This document shows positions 1 through 5,876 of a stretch of DNA of 5,876 nucleotides, piece after piece (the stretch's first letter is position 1; every line of letters starts with the position of its first letter). The position numbers and the translations under genes are program-made. The notes below the pieces were generated by a model. The model was not told where the DNA came from. It saw only the letters and a list, made by a program, of their open reading frames with translations, and did no database searches. Location of the stretch: contig JAUNAE010000241.1 in assembly GCA_030527765.1 (NCBI GenBank), forward strand, positions 1-5,876. Direction: 5' to 3'. The DNA is from Eubacteriales bacterium. Its GTDB lineage: Bacteria > Bacillota_A > Clostridia > Lachnospirales > Lachnospiraceae.

Positions 1-192
1 TGCTGTAGGACGTCTCTGACCGGTACCTGCAGTTCTCGGTTTCTTCTCCCCTGCAGCCGGTTTTCTCTTCTTACCGCCGTCGCTGGCGTTCTGTGCATGA
101 TATACACGGATAATATTTTTTTTCTTTTTTGGCTCTTCTTTATTTTCGCCGTTTGTCATTACTTTCTTTTCTTCTGTATTTGGAGTCTCCAA
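1..192 (-). CDS. infB: Translation initiation factor IF-2, N-terminal fragment (runs off the window)
   Basis: IF-2 is the GTPase that places initiator fMet-tRNA on the 30S subunit and promotes 50S joining. Only the first 64 codons are here; the GTPase core lies beyond position 1. The visible protein is a lysine-rich, low-complexity linker: a PKKKKNIIRVYHAQN stretch, then G/K/R/P/A-rich sequence. This resembles the linker that in clostridial IF-2 normally follows the first IF2N module. I recognise it from that linker and from its place after nusA, rnpM and ylxQ. The chosen start is TTG at 192, with a strong GGAAAGGAG ribosome binding site (205-213) 12 bases upstream, a long spacing. An ATG at 159 is in frame (begins MTNGENKEEP) but has only a weak purine-rich site. 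The same frame is open upstream to a TGA at 292-294, with no ATG or GTG there. Identification is fairly secure; the exact start is not. Confidence 0.8.
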   Translation of the reverse strand, partial: METPNTEEKKVMTNGENKEEPKKKKNIIRVYHAQNASDGGKKRKPAAGEKKPRTAGTGQRRPTA

Positions 193-204
193 GTTCTTAA
201 ATTG

Positions 205-215
205 CTCCTTTCCTC
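205..215 (-). promoter_or_regulatory. Ribosome binding site of infB
   Basis: On the minus strand this reads GAGGAAAGGAG, a near-ideal Shine-Dalgarno sequence. It ends 12 bases before the TTG at 192. It lies 45 bases before the ATG at 159, too far to serve that codon, so it favours the TTG start. The nusA site in this window also has a 12-base spacing, so a long spacing is not unusual here. Confidence 0.6.
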
Positions 216-248
216 GATGCTGTAACGCACTTATTTGCAACTGATCAC

Positions 249-266
249 ATGTAACAAAAGTTACAT
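249..266. repeat. Perfect inverted repeat between ylxQ and infB
   Basis: Read in the direction of transcription this is ATGTAAC-TTTT-GTTACAT: two perfect 7-base arms around a 4-base loop, starting 22 bases after the ylxQ stop. As RNA it would be a short AU-rich hairpin with only two G-C pairs, and no T-run follows, so it is a poor terminator. As DNA it has the form of a dimeric regulator site (TGTAA, 6 bases, TTACA). I cannot assign it to a known regulator. Confidence 0.5.
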
Positions 267-287
267 TAACTTTCTGTATTCTTGCCT

Positions 288-602
288 TTATTCAGCAGAT
301 TCTTTCAGAAGCTTTTCGATTGCTCCGGCAAAATTTGCATCTCGAACTGCGAGGCATGCACGGAACTCCTGTCCCATAGCCTGTCCAAGCAGCGCCTTAT
401 CTGCCGTCTCATAGAATGGTACTTCGTAAAAAGTACACATATTTCGAAATTTCTTTTTGGTATTCTCTGAAGCATCACCTGCACAGAGCACCAGCCATGC
501 ACGACCGCTCTTAACAGCCTTTTCCGTGGAAAATTCGCCACTCACTGTTTTGCCTGCTTTGGTTGCCAGACCTACCAGAGATAAAACCTTATTGTTGTTC
601 AA
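288..602 (-). CDS. ylxQ: YlxQ, L7Ae-family RNA-binding protein
   Basis: This is a small protein of the ribosomal L7Ae/L30e/S12e/Gadd45 family. Family members bind kink-turn RNA; the B. subtilis homologue is called YlxQ and its cellular role is not well defined. With the start chosen here it has 104 aa, close to the usual 100. Visible family features are the N-terminal VLSLVGLATKAGKTVSGE segment (residues 6-23), GRAWLVLCAGDASENTKKK (33-51) and the C-terminal GQEFRACLAVRDANFAGAI (77-95). Two TTG starts are possible. The TTG at 611 lies only 1 base after the GGAG of its ribosome binding site, while the TTG at 602 has 10 bases and gives the family-like beginning MNNNKVLSLVGLA. I chose 602; a 107-aa form from 611 adds SRL near the start. 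It overlaps the end of rnpM by 14 bases, so translation is probably coupled. Identity is confident, the start less so. Confidence 0.88.
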   Translation of the reverse strand: MNNNKVLSLVGLATKAGKTVSGEFSTEKAVKSGRAWLVLCAGDASENTKKKFRNMCTFYEVPFYETADKALLGQAMGQEFRACLAVRDANFAGAIEKLLKESAE

Positions 603-867
603 TCTGCTCAAACTCCTTCTTGAGAATCTCGTAAACCTGTTCCGGAATGGATGCTTTCAATGAGCGCTCCAGTCCATGACTTTTGATGGCCTTGTCCAGA
701 CACTCTCTTGAAAAGCACAGATACGCTCCACGTCCGTTCTTTTTGCCGGTTGCATCCAGCATAATCTCATCTTCTGCGGTTTTCAGGACACGAATCATCT
801 CTTTTTTGCTCTTCATTTCTCTGCATCCAATGCACTGTCTCATTGGAACTTTGGATTGTGCTTTCAT
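589..867 (-). CDS. rnpM: RnpM (YlxR), RNase P modulator protein
   Basis: This is a 92-aa protein of the YlxR (DUF448) family. A recent study of the B. subtilis member reports that it binds the RNase P RNA and modulates tRNA processing, hence the name RnpM. The sequence shows the family core: MRQCIGCREMKSKKEMIRV (residues 9-27), with Cys12 and Cys15, and GRGAYLCFSREC (45-56), with Cys51 and Cys56. Family members are usually about 90 aa, so it is full length. The C-terminal end is a charged helix (LKKEFEQIEQQ). The ATG at 867 overlaps the nusA stop as ATGA, and a GGAGGA ribosome binding site sits inside the last nusA codons. This indicates translational coupling to nusA. The 3' end overlaps ylxQ. 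Confidence 0.93.
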   Translation of the reverse strand: MKAQSKVPMRQCIGCREMKSKKEMIRVLKTAEDEIMLDATGKKNGRGAYLCFSRECLDKAIKSHGLERSLKASIPEQVYEILKKEFEQIEQQ

Positions 868-2051
868 TCTTCCTCCGCTTGCGCTTCAAAAGCATCCTCT
901 TCCTCAAGCACTTCCTCTACCGCTTCTTCAGAAGTCTCCTGGAAATCGATCTCTTCGCCGTCCTCAAACTCATCTTCGTCGTACTCTTCCTCATCGTACT
1001 CGTAGAAGTCTCCGGACTCTCTTGCCTGTGTCTCACTCTTAATATCAATCTTGAATCCGGTAAGACGTGCTGCAAGACGTGCATTCTGTCCCTCTTTACC
1101 AATTGCAAGAGACAGCTGATAATCCGGAACGACTACCAGTGCAGTCTTTTCATCCGGATCTGCCATAACTGCGATAACTTTTGCAGGGCTTAATGCATTC
1201 TCGATGAGAATCGCCGGATTCTCATCCCAGTTGATAATGTCGATCTTCTCTCCGCGAAGCTCAGATACAATGGCATTTACACGAATACCATTCATACCTA
1301 CGCATGCACCTACCGGATCTACATCCGGATCGTTGCTCCATACAGCGATCTTTGTACGGGATCCTGCCTCACGGGCAATACACTTGATCTCCACAGTACC
1401 ATCTCTTACCTCTGCAACCTCAGACTCGAAGAGGCGTTTTACGAGACCCGGATGTGTACGGGAAACATTGATACGTGGTCCTTTCGGTGTGTCTTTTACT
1501 TCCAGGATGTACACTTTCACATGCTCCAGTGGTTTAAAGGTCTCACCTTTCACCTGCTCCTGCTCACTGAGCATCGCATCTACTTTTCCGAGGTTGATGT
1601 TGACATTCTTGCCTACGACTCTCTGAACAATACCGGTTACAACATCTTTCTCAATACCATAGTACTGATCAAACAGAACCTTGCGTTCTTCCTCGCGAAT
1701 CTTCTGAAGAACCACGTTCTTTGCGTTCTGTGTTGCGATACGTCCAAATTCTTTGGAGTGAATCTCAACTTTGATCACATCTCCCACAACGGTTTTCAGG
1801 TTAATCTTCTGTGCCTCAACGAGAGAAATTTCCATCGCCGGATCCTCTACCACCTCAACAACGGTACGATCTGCGTATACTTTGAAATCTCCGGTCTCGC
1901 GATTAATGGTTACCTGAACATTGTCAGCTTTGCCGAAGTGATTCTTACATGCCTGGATCAGAGACTGCTCAATCGCCTCGAGCAGAATGTCCTTGCTGAT
2001 ATTTTTCTCTTTTTCAAGAACATCCAGTGCATCAATTAACTCTCTGTTCAT
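864..2051 (-). CDS. nusA: Transcription termination/antitermination factor NusA
   Basis: NusA binds RNA polymerase near the flap and exit channel, modulating pausing, intrinsic termination and antitermination in the cytoplasm. The protein has 395 aa. In order: the polymerase-binding N-terminal domain (about 1-125, with [23 protein letters not shown] at 101-123, quoted here as a family hallmark), an S1 domain (about 133-198), and two KH domains with loops GMNG (252-255) and GKEG (318-321, within [18 protein letters not shown]). After residue 345 comes a strongly acidic tail rich in Asp and Glu. The proteobacterial C-terminal repeats are absent, as is usual in Firmicutes, although the tail is longer than in B. 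subtilis. The start is the ATG at 2051 ([20 protein letters not shown]), which fits the family; an AGGAGG site lies 12 bases upstream. An in-frame ATG at 2087 would add 12 basic residues and has no ribosome binding site. It lies 131 bases after rimP and overlaps rnpM by 4 bases. Confidence 0.97.
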   Translation of the reverse strand: MNRELIDALDVLEKEKNISKDILLEAIEQSLIQACKNHFGKADNVQVTINRETGDFKVYADRTVVEVVEDPAMEISLVEAQKINLKTVVGDVIKVEIHSKEFGRIATQNAKNVVLQKIREEERKVLFDQYYGIEKDVVTGIVQRVVGKNVNINLGKVDAMLSEQEQVKGETFKPLEHVKVYILEVKDTPKGPRINVSRTHPGLVKRLFESEVAEVRDGTVEIKCIAREAGSRTKIAVWSNDPDVDPVGACVGMNGIRVNAIVSELRGEKIDIINWDENPAILIENALSPAKVIAVMADPDEKTALVVVPDYQLSLAIGKEGQNARLAARLTGFKIDIKSETQARESGDFYEYDEEEYDEDEFEDGEEIDFQETSEEAVEEVLEEEDAFEAQAEEE

Positions 2052-2094
2052 TTTTTCTCTTTTCCTCCTGTTTTCTGTCACACCCATCTTATGC

Positions 2095-2115
2095 GGTCAA
2101 GGTCAAACACTTGAC
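2095..2115. repeat. GTCAA half-site cluster in the rimP-nusA gap
   Basis: The 131-base gap between rimP and nusA (2052-2182) contains no gene. On the minus strand it carries a tandem TTGACCTTGACC (2095-2106) and an inverted pair GTCAA-GTGT-TTGAC (2102-2115); one more TTTGAC lies at 2149-2154. The TTGAC elements resemble -35 boxes, but I find no acceptable -10 box at 16-18 bases from any of them. I see no terminator in the gap. It may be a regulatory leader for nusA or simply spacer. Confidence 0.25.
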
Positions 2116-2182
2116 GCAGATACTGATTTCTTCGTGCTTCTTCTTTCAGTCAAACGGATATTCACAATCCGCTTTGATTCTG

Positions 2183-2647
2183 TTAAAAGATCACTGCAAG
2201 ACGAATCAACGCAATTTCCTTCTTTGCAAAAACTCTCTCTGTTCCATCCTCGTCCATTGTCACGGTATCAGCATCGTATGCTGTGAGGATTCCGCAGAAT
2301 TCTTTTCGCTTTTCCAGAGGCTTGTAGGTTCGAATCTCGATCAGTTTTCCAAGACTTCTCTGGAAATCCTTCTCCTTTTTCAATGGTCTGTCAAGACCAG
2401 GGGAACTAATCTCCATAATATAGCTTTCTTCGATAAAGTCCTCTGCATCCAGCTTCTCATTGAATTCTCTGCTGACTTCTTCACAGTCATTCACGGTAAT
2501 TCCGTCCGGTTTGTCGATATATCCCCGGAGATACCAGCAGCCTGCTTCTTTTACAAATTCCACATCTACCAATTCAAAACCTTTGGATTCTACAATTGGT
2601 GTCAGAAGAGCTTCTGCACGTTTTTCGTAGGTTTCACGTCTTCCCAT
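2183..2647 (-). CDS. rimP: Ribosome maturation factor RimP
   Basis: RimP binds free 30S subunits and helps their late assembly, including placement of proteins near the central pseudoknot. The 154-aa protein matches the usual family length of about 150. The hallmark SPGLDRPL lies at residues 82-89, after the N-terminal alpha/beta domain (about 8-85, with GFELVDVEF and WYLRGYIDKPDG). The C-terminal SH3-like barrel follows (about 90-152, with GKLIEIRTY and KKEIALIRLAVIF). The ATG at 2647 has an AGGTGA ribosome binding site four bases upstream and gives the standard N-terminus, so the start is secure. It is the first gene of the rimP-nusA-rnpM-ylxQ-infB unit and is preceded by its own probable promoter and a leader hairpin. 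Confidence 0.96.
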   Translation of the reverse strand: MGRRETYEKRAEALLTPIVESKGFELVDVEFVKEAGCWYLRGYIDKPDGITVNDCEEVSREFNEKLDAEDFIEESYIMEISSPGLDRPLKKEKDFQRSLGKLIEIRTYKPLEKRKEFCGILTAYDADTVTMDEDGTERVFAKKEIALIRLAVIF

Positions 2648-2722
2648 GTTCTCACCTGCCTCTTTCTGAAAATGTCACGGAACAGCTGTCGGCTTTTAAC
2701 CTTTTCTCTTCCATGCAACAAA

Positions 2723-2749
2723 TAAGAGTGAACCTGCGGTCCACTCTTA
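2723..2749 (-). promoter_or_regulatory. Leader hairpin upstream of rimP (possible attenuator)
   Basis: In the transcribed direction the arms TAAGAGTGGACC and GGTTCACTCTTA form a 12-base-pair stem with one G-U pair and the 3-base loop GCA. This is the strongest hairpin in the window. It ends 75 bases before the rimP start and about 22 bases into the transcript from the proposed promoter. The following sequence, TTTGTTG, is only moderately T-rich, so it could be a weak or factor-dependent terminator, or a structural or processing element. Because the operon encodes NusA, which acts on hairpin pausing and termination, autoregulation is a natural guess but is not shown by the sequence. Confidence 0.6.
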
Positions 2750-2778
2750 CACTAGTAATTTATGATGTTTACGGTATT

Positions 2779-2807
2779 ATCTTAGCACCATTTCTGTCGG
2801 AATGCAA
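2779..2807 (-). promoter_or_regulatory. Probable sigma-A promoter of the rimP-nusA-infB operon
   Basis: On the minus strand the -35 candidate TTGCAT (2802-2807) is separated by 17 bases from the -10 candidate TAAGAT (2779-2784). Each is an imperfect match (3 of 6 and 4 of 6), but the spacing is ideal and the site lies directly before the rimP leader hairpin. Transcription would begin near 2771, giving a leader of about 124 bases. An overlapping GATAAT is a better -10 box but has no -35 at a good distance. Confidence 0.5.
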
Positions 2808-2831
2808 TAGTTAATCTTCGTTTCCCTGTCC

Positions 2832-2878
2832 TCGTCACTGTCAGTGTGTTCGTCCTGACGAAAGCCTCGCTATCGTCA
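2832..2878. repeat. Interleaved palindromes in the parC-rimP intergenic region
   Basis: This gene-free segment contains, on the plus strand, TCGTCA (2832-2837), its complement TGACGA (2856-2861), and TCGTCA again (2873-2878). The middle element can therefore pair with either neighbour. Two perfect palindromes are embedded in it: CACTG-T-CAGTG (2836-2846) and TTCGTC-CT-GACGAA (2849-2862). No T-run follows on the minus strand, so it does not look like an intrinsic terminator for parC. It could be a cluster of regulator half-sites, an RNA with alternative folds, or a genomic intergenic repeat. Confidence 0.45.
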
Positions 2879-2921
2879 CTTCGAATCTGTATTCACTCTG
2901 GTCTTTGTGCCTGTTTCATGA

Positions 2922-5165
2922 TTATGAACGAGGTTTAACCCCGGTTCCGCCCTTCTTGCCAAGTTTTACCTTGTTGAGGACGAATGGTTTCTCATTGCGG
3001 TTAATGGTGTATTCCTGGTGACCGGAAAGAAGATATGCGTGTGCGATGCCGCCTTCTTTCAATTTCATACCTTTCACACCGACGGCCGTCTTTTTCATTA
3101 TTGGCAGTTCCTGCTTCACAAATCGAAGGAAGGCTCCTGCGGTGCTCTCCAGAACAACCTGATCCATTTGGGATGCTGCTCCGACAAAAATAAGTCTGTC
3201 GTTTTCGGCAAGTTTGGTGGAAGCAATCATTCTCTTCGTGGAAACGAACTCCTTGCCTTCTACGAGTTTACACATGCCGCTCTCTGTCACAAAGAGAATG
3301 GTTTCCTGTTCTACTGCGGAAATCGGTGCCACATAGAGCATCTGCTCTGCAGTACTGTCATAGTTGCAGAGGTTGTCTGCCGGTGTTCCCTTGTCACGGA
3401 ATCTCACAAGAGGGATATCCTGGGCTTTTACCGTATGAAGTCTGCCGGTGTCTGTAAAGATTCCGATCTTATCTGTATTCATGCAGGTAAAGATGTAACG
3501 GTTCTCTTTGTCTGCAGCTTCTTTGTTACGGTCGTAGGCCGAACGGTCAATGAGTTTCATATATCCGAAGCGGTCCATAAGGAAGCATACTTCAACCGCT
3601 TCCTGTTTCTTCTCTTCATATACAGCCTCTGCCGCATTCTCAATGGCTGTTTTTCTTGGAGTGCCATATTCTTTTTTGATCTGATCCAGATCTTTAACAA
3701 TGACGTTCGCCATAGAATCGTAATTGTTCAGAATATCATTATAAGTACGAATATTACTCATCGTTGTCTCATACTCCTGCTCCAGCGCCTGGATTTCCAG
3801 TCCGATCAGTCGGTAGAGACGCATTTCCAGAATTGCTGTTGCCTGTTTTTCGGTGAAATGAAGAGCTGCCGCTCTCTTCTCACTTGCCTTCGTGCGGAAT
3901 CGGATTCCGGTGGTATCTCCTTCCACGAGACATTTTTTGACCTGTTCTCTGCTCTTACTTCCGCGAAGAATCTCGATAATCAGATCAATGACATCACACG
4001 CTTTAATGAGACCTTCCTGAATTTCTTTTTTGTCCAGTTCTTTAGCAAGAAGTGTCTGATACTTTCTTGTTGTGAGATCAAAGAGGAAGTCCACATGATA
4101 TTCCAGCACTTTCTTGAGACTTAAAGTCTCCGGTCTTCCCTCTGCTACGGCGAGCATGTTAACTCCGAAGGTATCTTCCAGACGGGTCTTCTTGTAAAGC
4201 ATGTTTGTGAGATTTTCCACATCCGCATCTTTTCGCAGTTCCAGAACAATGCGAATTCCTTCTTTGGATGACTGATTGGAAATATCCACAATATCCGTTG
4301 TCTTTTTCGTTTCCACAAGGGATGCCACATCGTTCAGGAATTTTCCGATGTTTGCTCCAAGCATGGTATACGGAATTTCGGTAATGACGAGCTGTTTTTT
4401 GCCGCCTTTAATCTTCTCAACTTCCACCTTACCTCTCAGTCGAAGCTTTCCTGTTCCGGTCTCATAAATGTTCAGAAGATCATCCTGATTTACAACAATT
4501 CCACCTGTCGGAAAGTCAGGACCTTTCATGTATCGCATGAGTCCTTTGACACTGATGGAGTTGTCTTTCATATACGCTTTGACAGCATCGATCACTTCAC
4601 CGAGGTTGTGGGGCGGAATACTGGTTGCCATACCAACGGCAATTCCGTCTGCCCCGTTCACAAGAAGGTTCGGAATTCGTACCGGTAGAACCTCCGGCTC
4701 TTTCTCCGTCTCATCAAAGTTCGGCATAAAATCCACGACATTTTTGTCAAGGTCTGCAAGAAAGACCTCCTGGGTCAATTTCTCAAGGCGAGCCTCTGTA
4801 TATCGCATGGCCGCAGCGCCATCTCCTTCTACAGAGCCAAAGTTACCATGACCGTCCACGAGGGTTTTTCCCTTCTTAAATTCCTGAGCCATAACAACCA
4901 GTGCCTCATAGATGGAACTGTCTCCATGGGGATGGTATTTACCCATGGTATCTCCTACGATACGGGCACATTTACGATAGGGATGATCATAACGAATCCC
5001 CAGTTCATACATATCATATAAGGTTCTTCTCTGCACCGGCTTCAATCCATCTCTGACATCTGGAAGGGCACGGGAGATAATAACGCTCATGGCATAATCA
5101 ATATATGATTTCTGCATGATCTCCGAATAATCTGTCCGGATGATATTTTCCTGTTTTGTTTCCAT
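2922..5165 (-). CDS. parC: DNA topoisomerase IV subunit A (ParC/GyrA family)
   Basis: This is the DNA-cleaving subunit of a type IIA topoisomerase, which passes one duplex through another and works as an A2B2 enzyme with the preceding gene. At 747 aa it is close to E. coli ParC and shorter than GyrA. Visible motifs are PDVRDGLKPVQRR (35-47), HPHGDSSIYEAL (78-89), the catalytic Tyr122 with Arg121 in AMRYTEARL, and GADGIAVGMATSIPPHN (171-187) with Ile174 at the DNA-bending position. The C-terminal beta-pinwheel begins near residue 525. The GyrA-box QRRGGKG that marks supercoiling gyrases is not present; RFRDKGTP (588-595) lies in the corresponding region. This favours ParC over GyrA. The quinolone-contact positions Ser83 and Glu87 are unmutated. 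The ATG at 5165 has an AGAGGA site just upstream, 33 bases after the parE stop. Relatives are often labelled gyrase A, so the name is less sure than the family. Confidence 0.9.
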   Translation of the reverse strand: METKQENIIRTDYSEIMQKSYIDYAMSVIISRALPDVRDGLKPVQRRTLYDMYELGIRYDHPYRKCARIVGDTMGKYHPHGDSSIYEALVVMAQEFKKGKTLVDGHGNFGSVEGDGAAAMRYTEARLEKLTQEVFLADLDKNVVDFMPNFDETEKEPEVLPVRIPNLLVNGADGIAVGMATSIPPHNLGEVIDAVKAYMKDNSISVKGLMRYMKGPDFPTGGIVVNQDDLLNIYETGTGKLRLRGKVEVEKIKGGKKQLVITEIPYTMLGANIGKFLNDVASLVETKKTTDIVDISNQSSKEGIRIVLELRKDADVENLTNMLYKKTRLEDTFGVNMLAVAEGRPETLSLKKVLEYHVDFLFDLTTRKYQTLLAKELDKKEIQEGLIKACDVIDLIIEILRGSKSREQVKKCLVEGDTTGIRFRTKASEKRAAALHFTEKQATAILEMRLYRLIGLEIQALEQEYETTMSNIRTYNDILNNYDSMANVIVKDLDQIKKEYGTPRKTAIENAAEAVYEEKKQEAVEVCFLMDRFGYMKLIDRSAYDRNKEAADKENRYIFTCMNTDKIGIFTDTGRLHTVKAQDIPLVRFRDKGTPADNLCNYDSTAEQMLYVAPISAVEQETILFVTESGMCKLVEGKEFVSTKRMIASTKLAENDRLIFVGAASQMDQVVLESTAGAFLRFVKQELPIMKKTAVGVKGMKLKEGGIAHAYLLSGHQEYTINRNEKPFVLNKVKLGKKGGTGVKPRS

Positions 5166-5198
5166 TTATTATCCTCTTGTTCTTATCACTGTTTTGAG

Positions 5199-5876
5199 TT
5201 AGATATCCAGCTGTGCATCCTGTGCATGCTCGTAAATAAAATTCTTGCGAGGCGGAACGTCGCTTCCCATGAGAATCTCTGTCACACTGGAAGCAAGACG
5301 TGCATCCTCAATTTCTACACGACGCATTCTTCTTGTTTCCGGATTCAGAGTAGTCTCCCAGAGCTGATCCGCATCCATCTCACCAAGACCTTTGTATCTC
5401 TGAAGGGTAAAACTTCCGGCTTTGTGAGATTTGCGGTATTTTTCCAGTGCCTTGTCATCGTAGAGATATTCTTCCTCTCCTCTCTTCGGCATTACTTTAT
5501 AAAGAGGAGGCATTGCGATATATACATGCCCTTCATAAATCAGTTCCGGCATGAATCGATAAAACAAGGTCAGAAGCAGTGTGGAAATATGCGCACCATC
5601 CACGTCCGCATCCGCCATAATTACAATTTTGTCATATCGAAGCTTGGAAATATCAAAATCATTTCCATATCCTTCGGAGAATCCGCATCCAAAGGCATTG
5701 ATCATTGTTTTGATCTCCGCATTTGCAAGAACCTTATCAATGGTTGCCTTTTCTACATTCAGGATTTTTCCTCGAATCGGAAGAATCGCCTGATAGTTTC
5801 GATCTCTGGCAGTCTTCGCGGAACCACCTGCAGAATCTCCCTCTACAATGAATATTTCACACTGGGTAGGGTCTTT
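5199..5876 (-). CDS. parE: DNA topoisomerase IV subunit B (ParE/GyrB family), C-terminal part
   Basis: These are the final 225 codons of the ATPase/TOPRIM subunit; the ATPase domain lies outside the window. The fragment opens within the TOPRIM domain: EGDSAGGSA (fragment residues 12-20) carries the catalytic Glu, and DADVDG (89-94) holds the metal-binding acidic residues. The family tail follows: [21 protein letters not shown] (159-179) is the conserved end motif, and the protein closes with HAQDAQLDI. There is no proteobacterial-type insertion in the TOPRIM region. The frame is open to the window edge, so the missing part is due to the window boundary and not to damage. It directly precedes parC with 33 bases between, typical of a parE-parC operon. 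By sequence alone GyrB cannot be ruled out; the partner lacking a GyrA-box supports ParE. Confidence 0.9.
   Translation of the reverse strand, partial: KDPTQCEIFIVEGDSAGGSAKTARDRNYQAILPIRGKILNVEKATIDKVLANAEIKTMINAFGCGFSEGYGNDFDISKLRYDKIVIMADADVDGAHISTLLLTLFYRFMPELIYEGHVYIAMPPLYKVMPKRGEEEYLYDDKALEKYRKSHKAGSFTLQRYKGLGEMDADQLWETTLNPETRRMRRVEIEDARLASSVTEILMGSDVPPRKNFIYEHAQDAQLDI

Noticed and set aside
250..265. GlnR/TnrA nitrogen-control box in the ylxQ-infB dyad
   Set aside because: The GlnR/TnrA consensus has 7 bases between its TGTNA and TNACA arms; this site has 6, and the gene context is not nitrogen metabolism.
2052..2087. Upstream ATG (2087) as nusA start
   Set aside because: It would add a basic 12-residue extension not found in the NusA family and has no ribosome binding site, whereas the ATG at 2051 has an AGGAGG upstream and gives the conserved N-terminus.
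1452..2725. Plus-strand open frames of 195 and 232 codons opposite nusA and rimP
   Set aside because: They are antisense to clearly conserved genes and translate to Leu/Phe/Ser-rich sequence with no family resemblance.
2723..2749. Calling the rimP leader hairpin a definite terminator
   Set aside because: The stem is strong, but the following TTTGTTG is a poor U-tract and the hairpin lies downstream of the proposed promoter of the same operon, so it was listed as a regulatory hairpin only.
2808..2921. Intrinsic terminator after parC
   Set aside because: Several short hairpins can form, but none is a strong GC stem followed by a T-run on the minus strand.
3018..4124. Long plus-strand open frame (368 codons) opposite parC
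   Set aside because: It lies wholly antisense to the well-conserved ParC sequence, its translation is Cys/Phe/His-rich with no recognisable domain, and it has no plausible ribosome binding site context. It is a shadow of parC.
5166..5198. A separate element between parE and parC
   Set aside because: The 33 bases hold only the parC ribosome binding site; nothing else is visible.

Overview
The window is an ordinary chromosomal housekeeping segment read entirely on the minus strand. Gene content, order and protein style point to a low-to-moderate GC Gram-positive bacterium of the Clostridia, most likely a Lachnospiraceae-type gut anaerobe. The clues are a topoisomerase IV pair beside the rimP-nusA-rnpM-ylxQ-infB cluster, AGGAGG-type ribosome binding sites, UUG starts, and a NusA without the proteobacterial C-terminal repeats. 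The lineage is an inference from recalled family sequences, not a database result.

Layout, in transcription order from the high to the low coordinates. At 5876-5199 lies the last 225 residues of a type IIA topoisomerase B subunit (ParE/GyrB-like), entering from outside the window. After 33 bases follows its A subunit (ParC-like, 747 aa, 5165-2922). A 274-base intergenic region (2648-2921) comes next. Its upstream part is a cluster of short interleaved palindromes. Its downstream part holds a probable sigma-A promoter and a strong leader hairpin in front of rimP. Then come rimP (2647-2183), a 131-base gap, nusA (2051-864), rnpM/ylxR (867-589, ATGA overlap with nusA), ylxQ (about 602-288, overlapping rnpM), a 95-base spacer with a perfect dyad, and the first 64 codons of infB (192-1), which runs off the window.

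Functionally there are two units. The topoisomerase pair decatenates and relaxes chromosomal DNA. The rimP-to-infB unit makes factors for 30S subunit maturation (RimP), transcription elongation and termination (NusA), RNase P modulation (RnpM), a kink-turn-binding L7Ae-family protein (YlxQ) and translation initiation (IF-2). This is the conserved nusA-infB operon of Firmicutes.

No mobile element, CRISPR array, tRNA, rRNA or new multi-gene system is visible. The points worth a second look are small: an IF-2 that seems to start without the usual N-terminal IF2N module, the structured non-coding segments around rimP and infB, and the palindrome cluster after parC.
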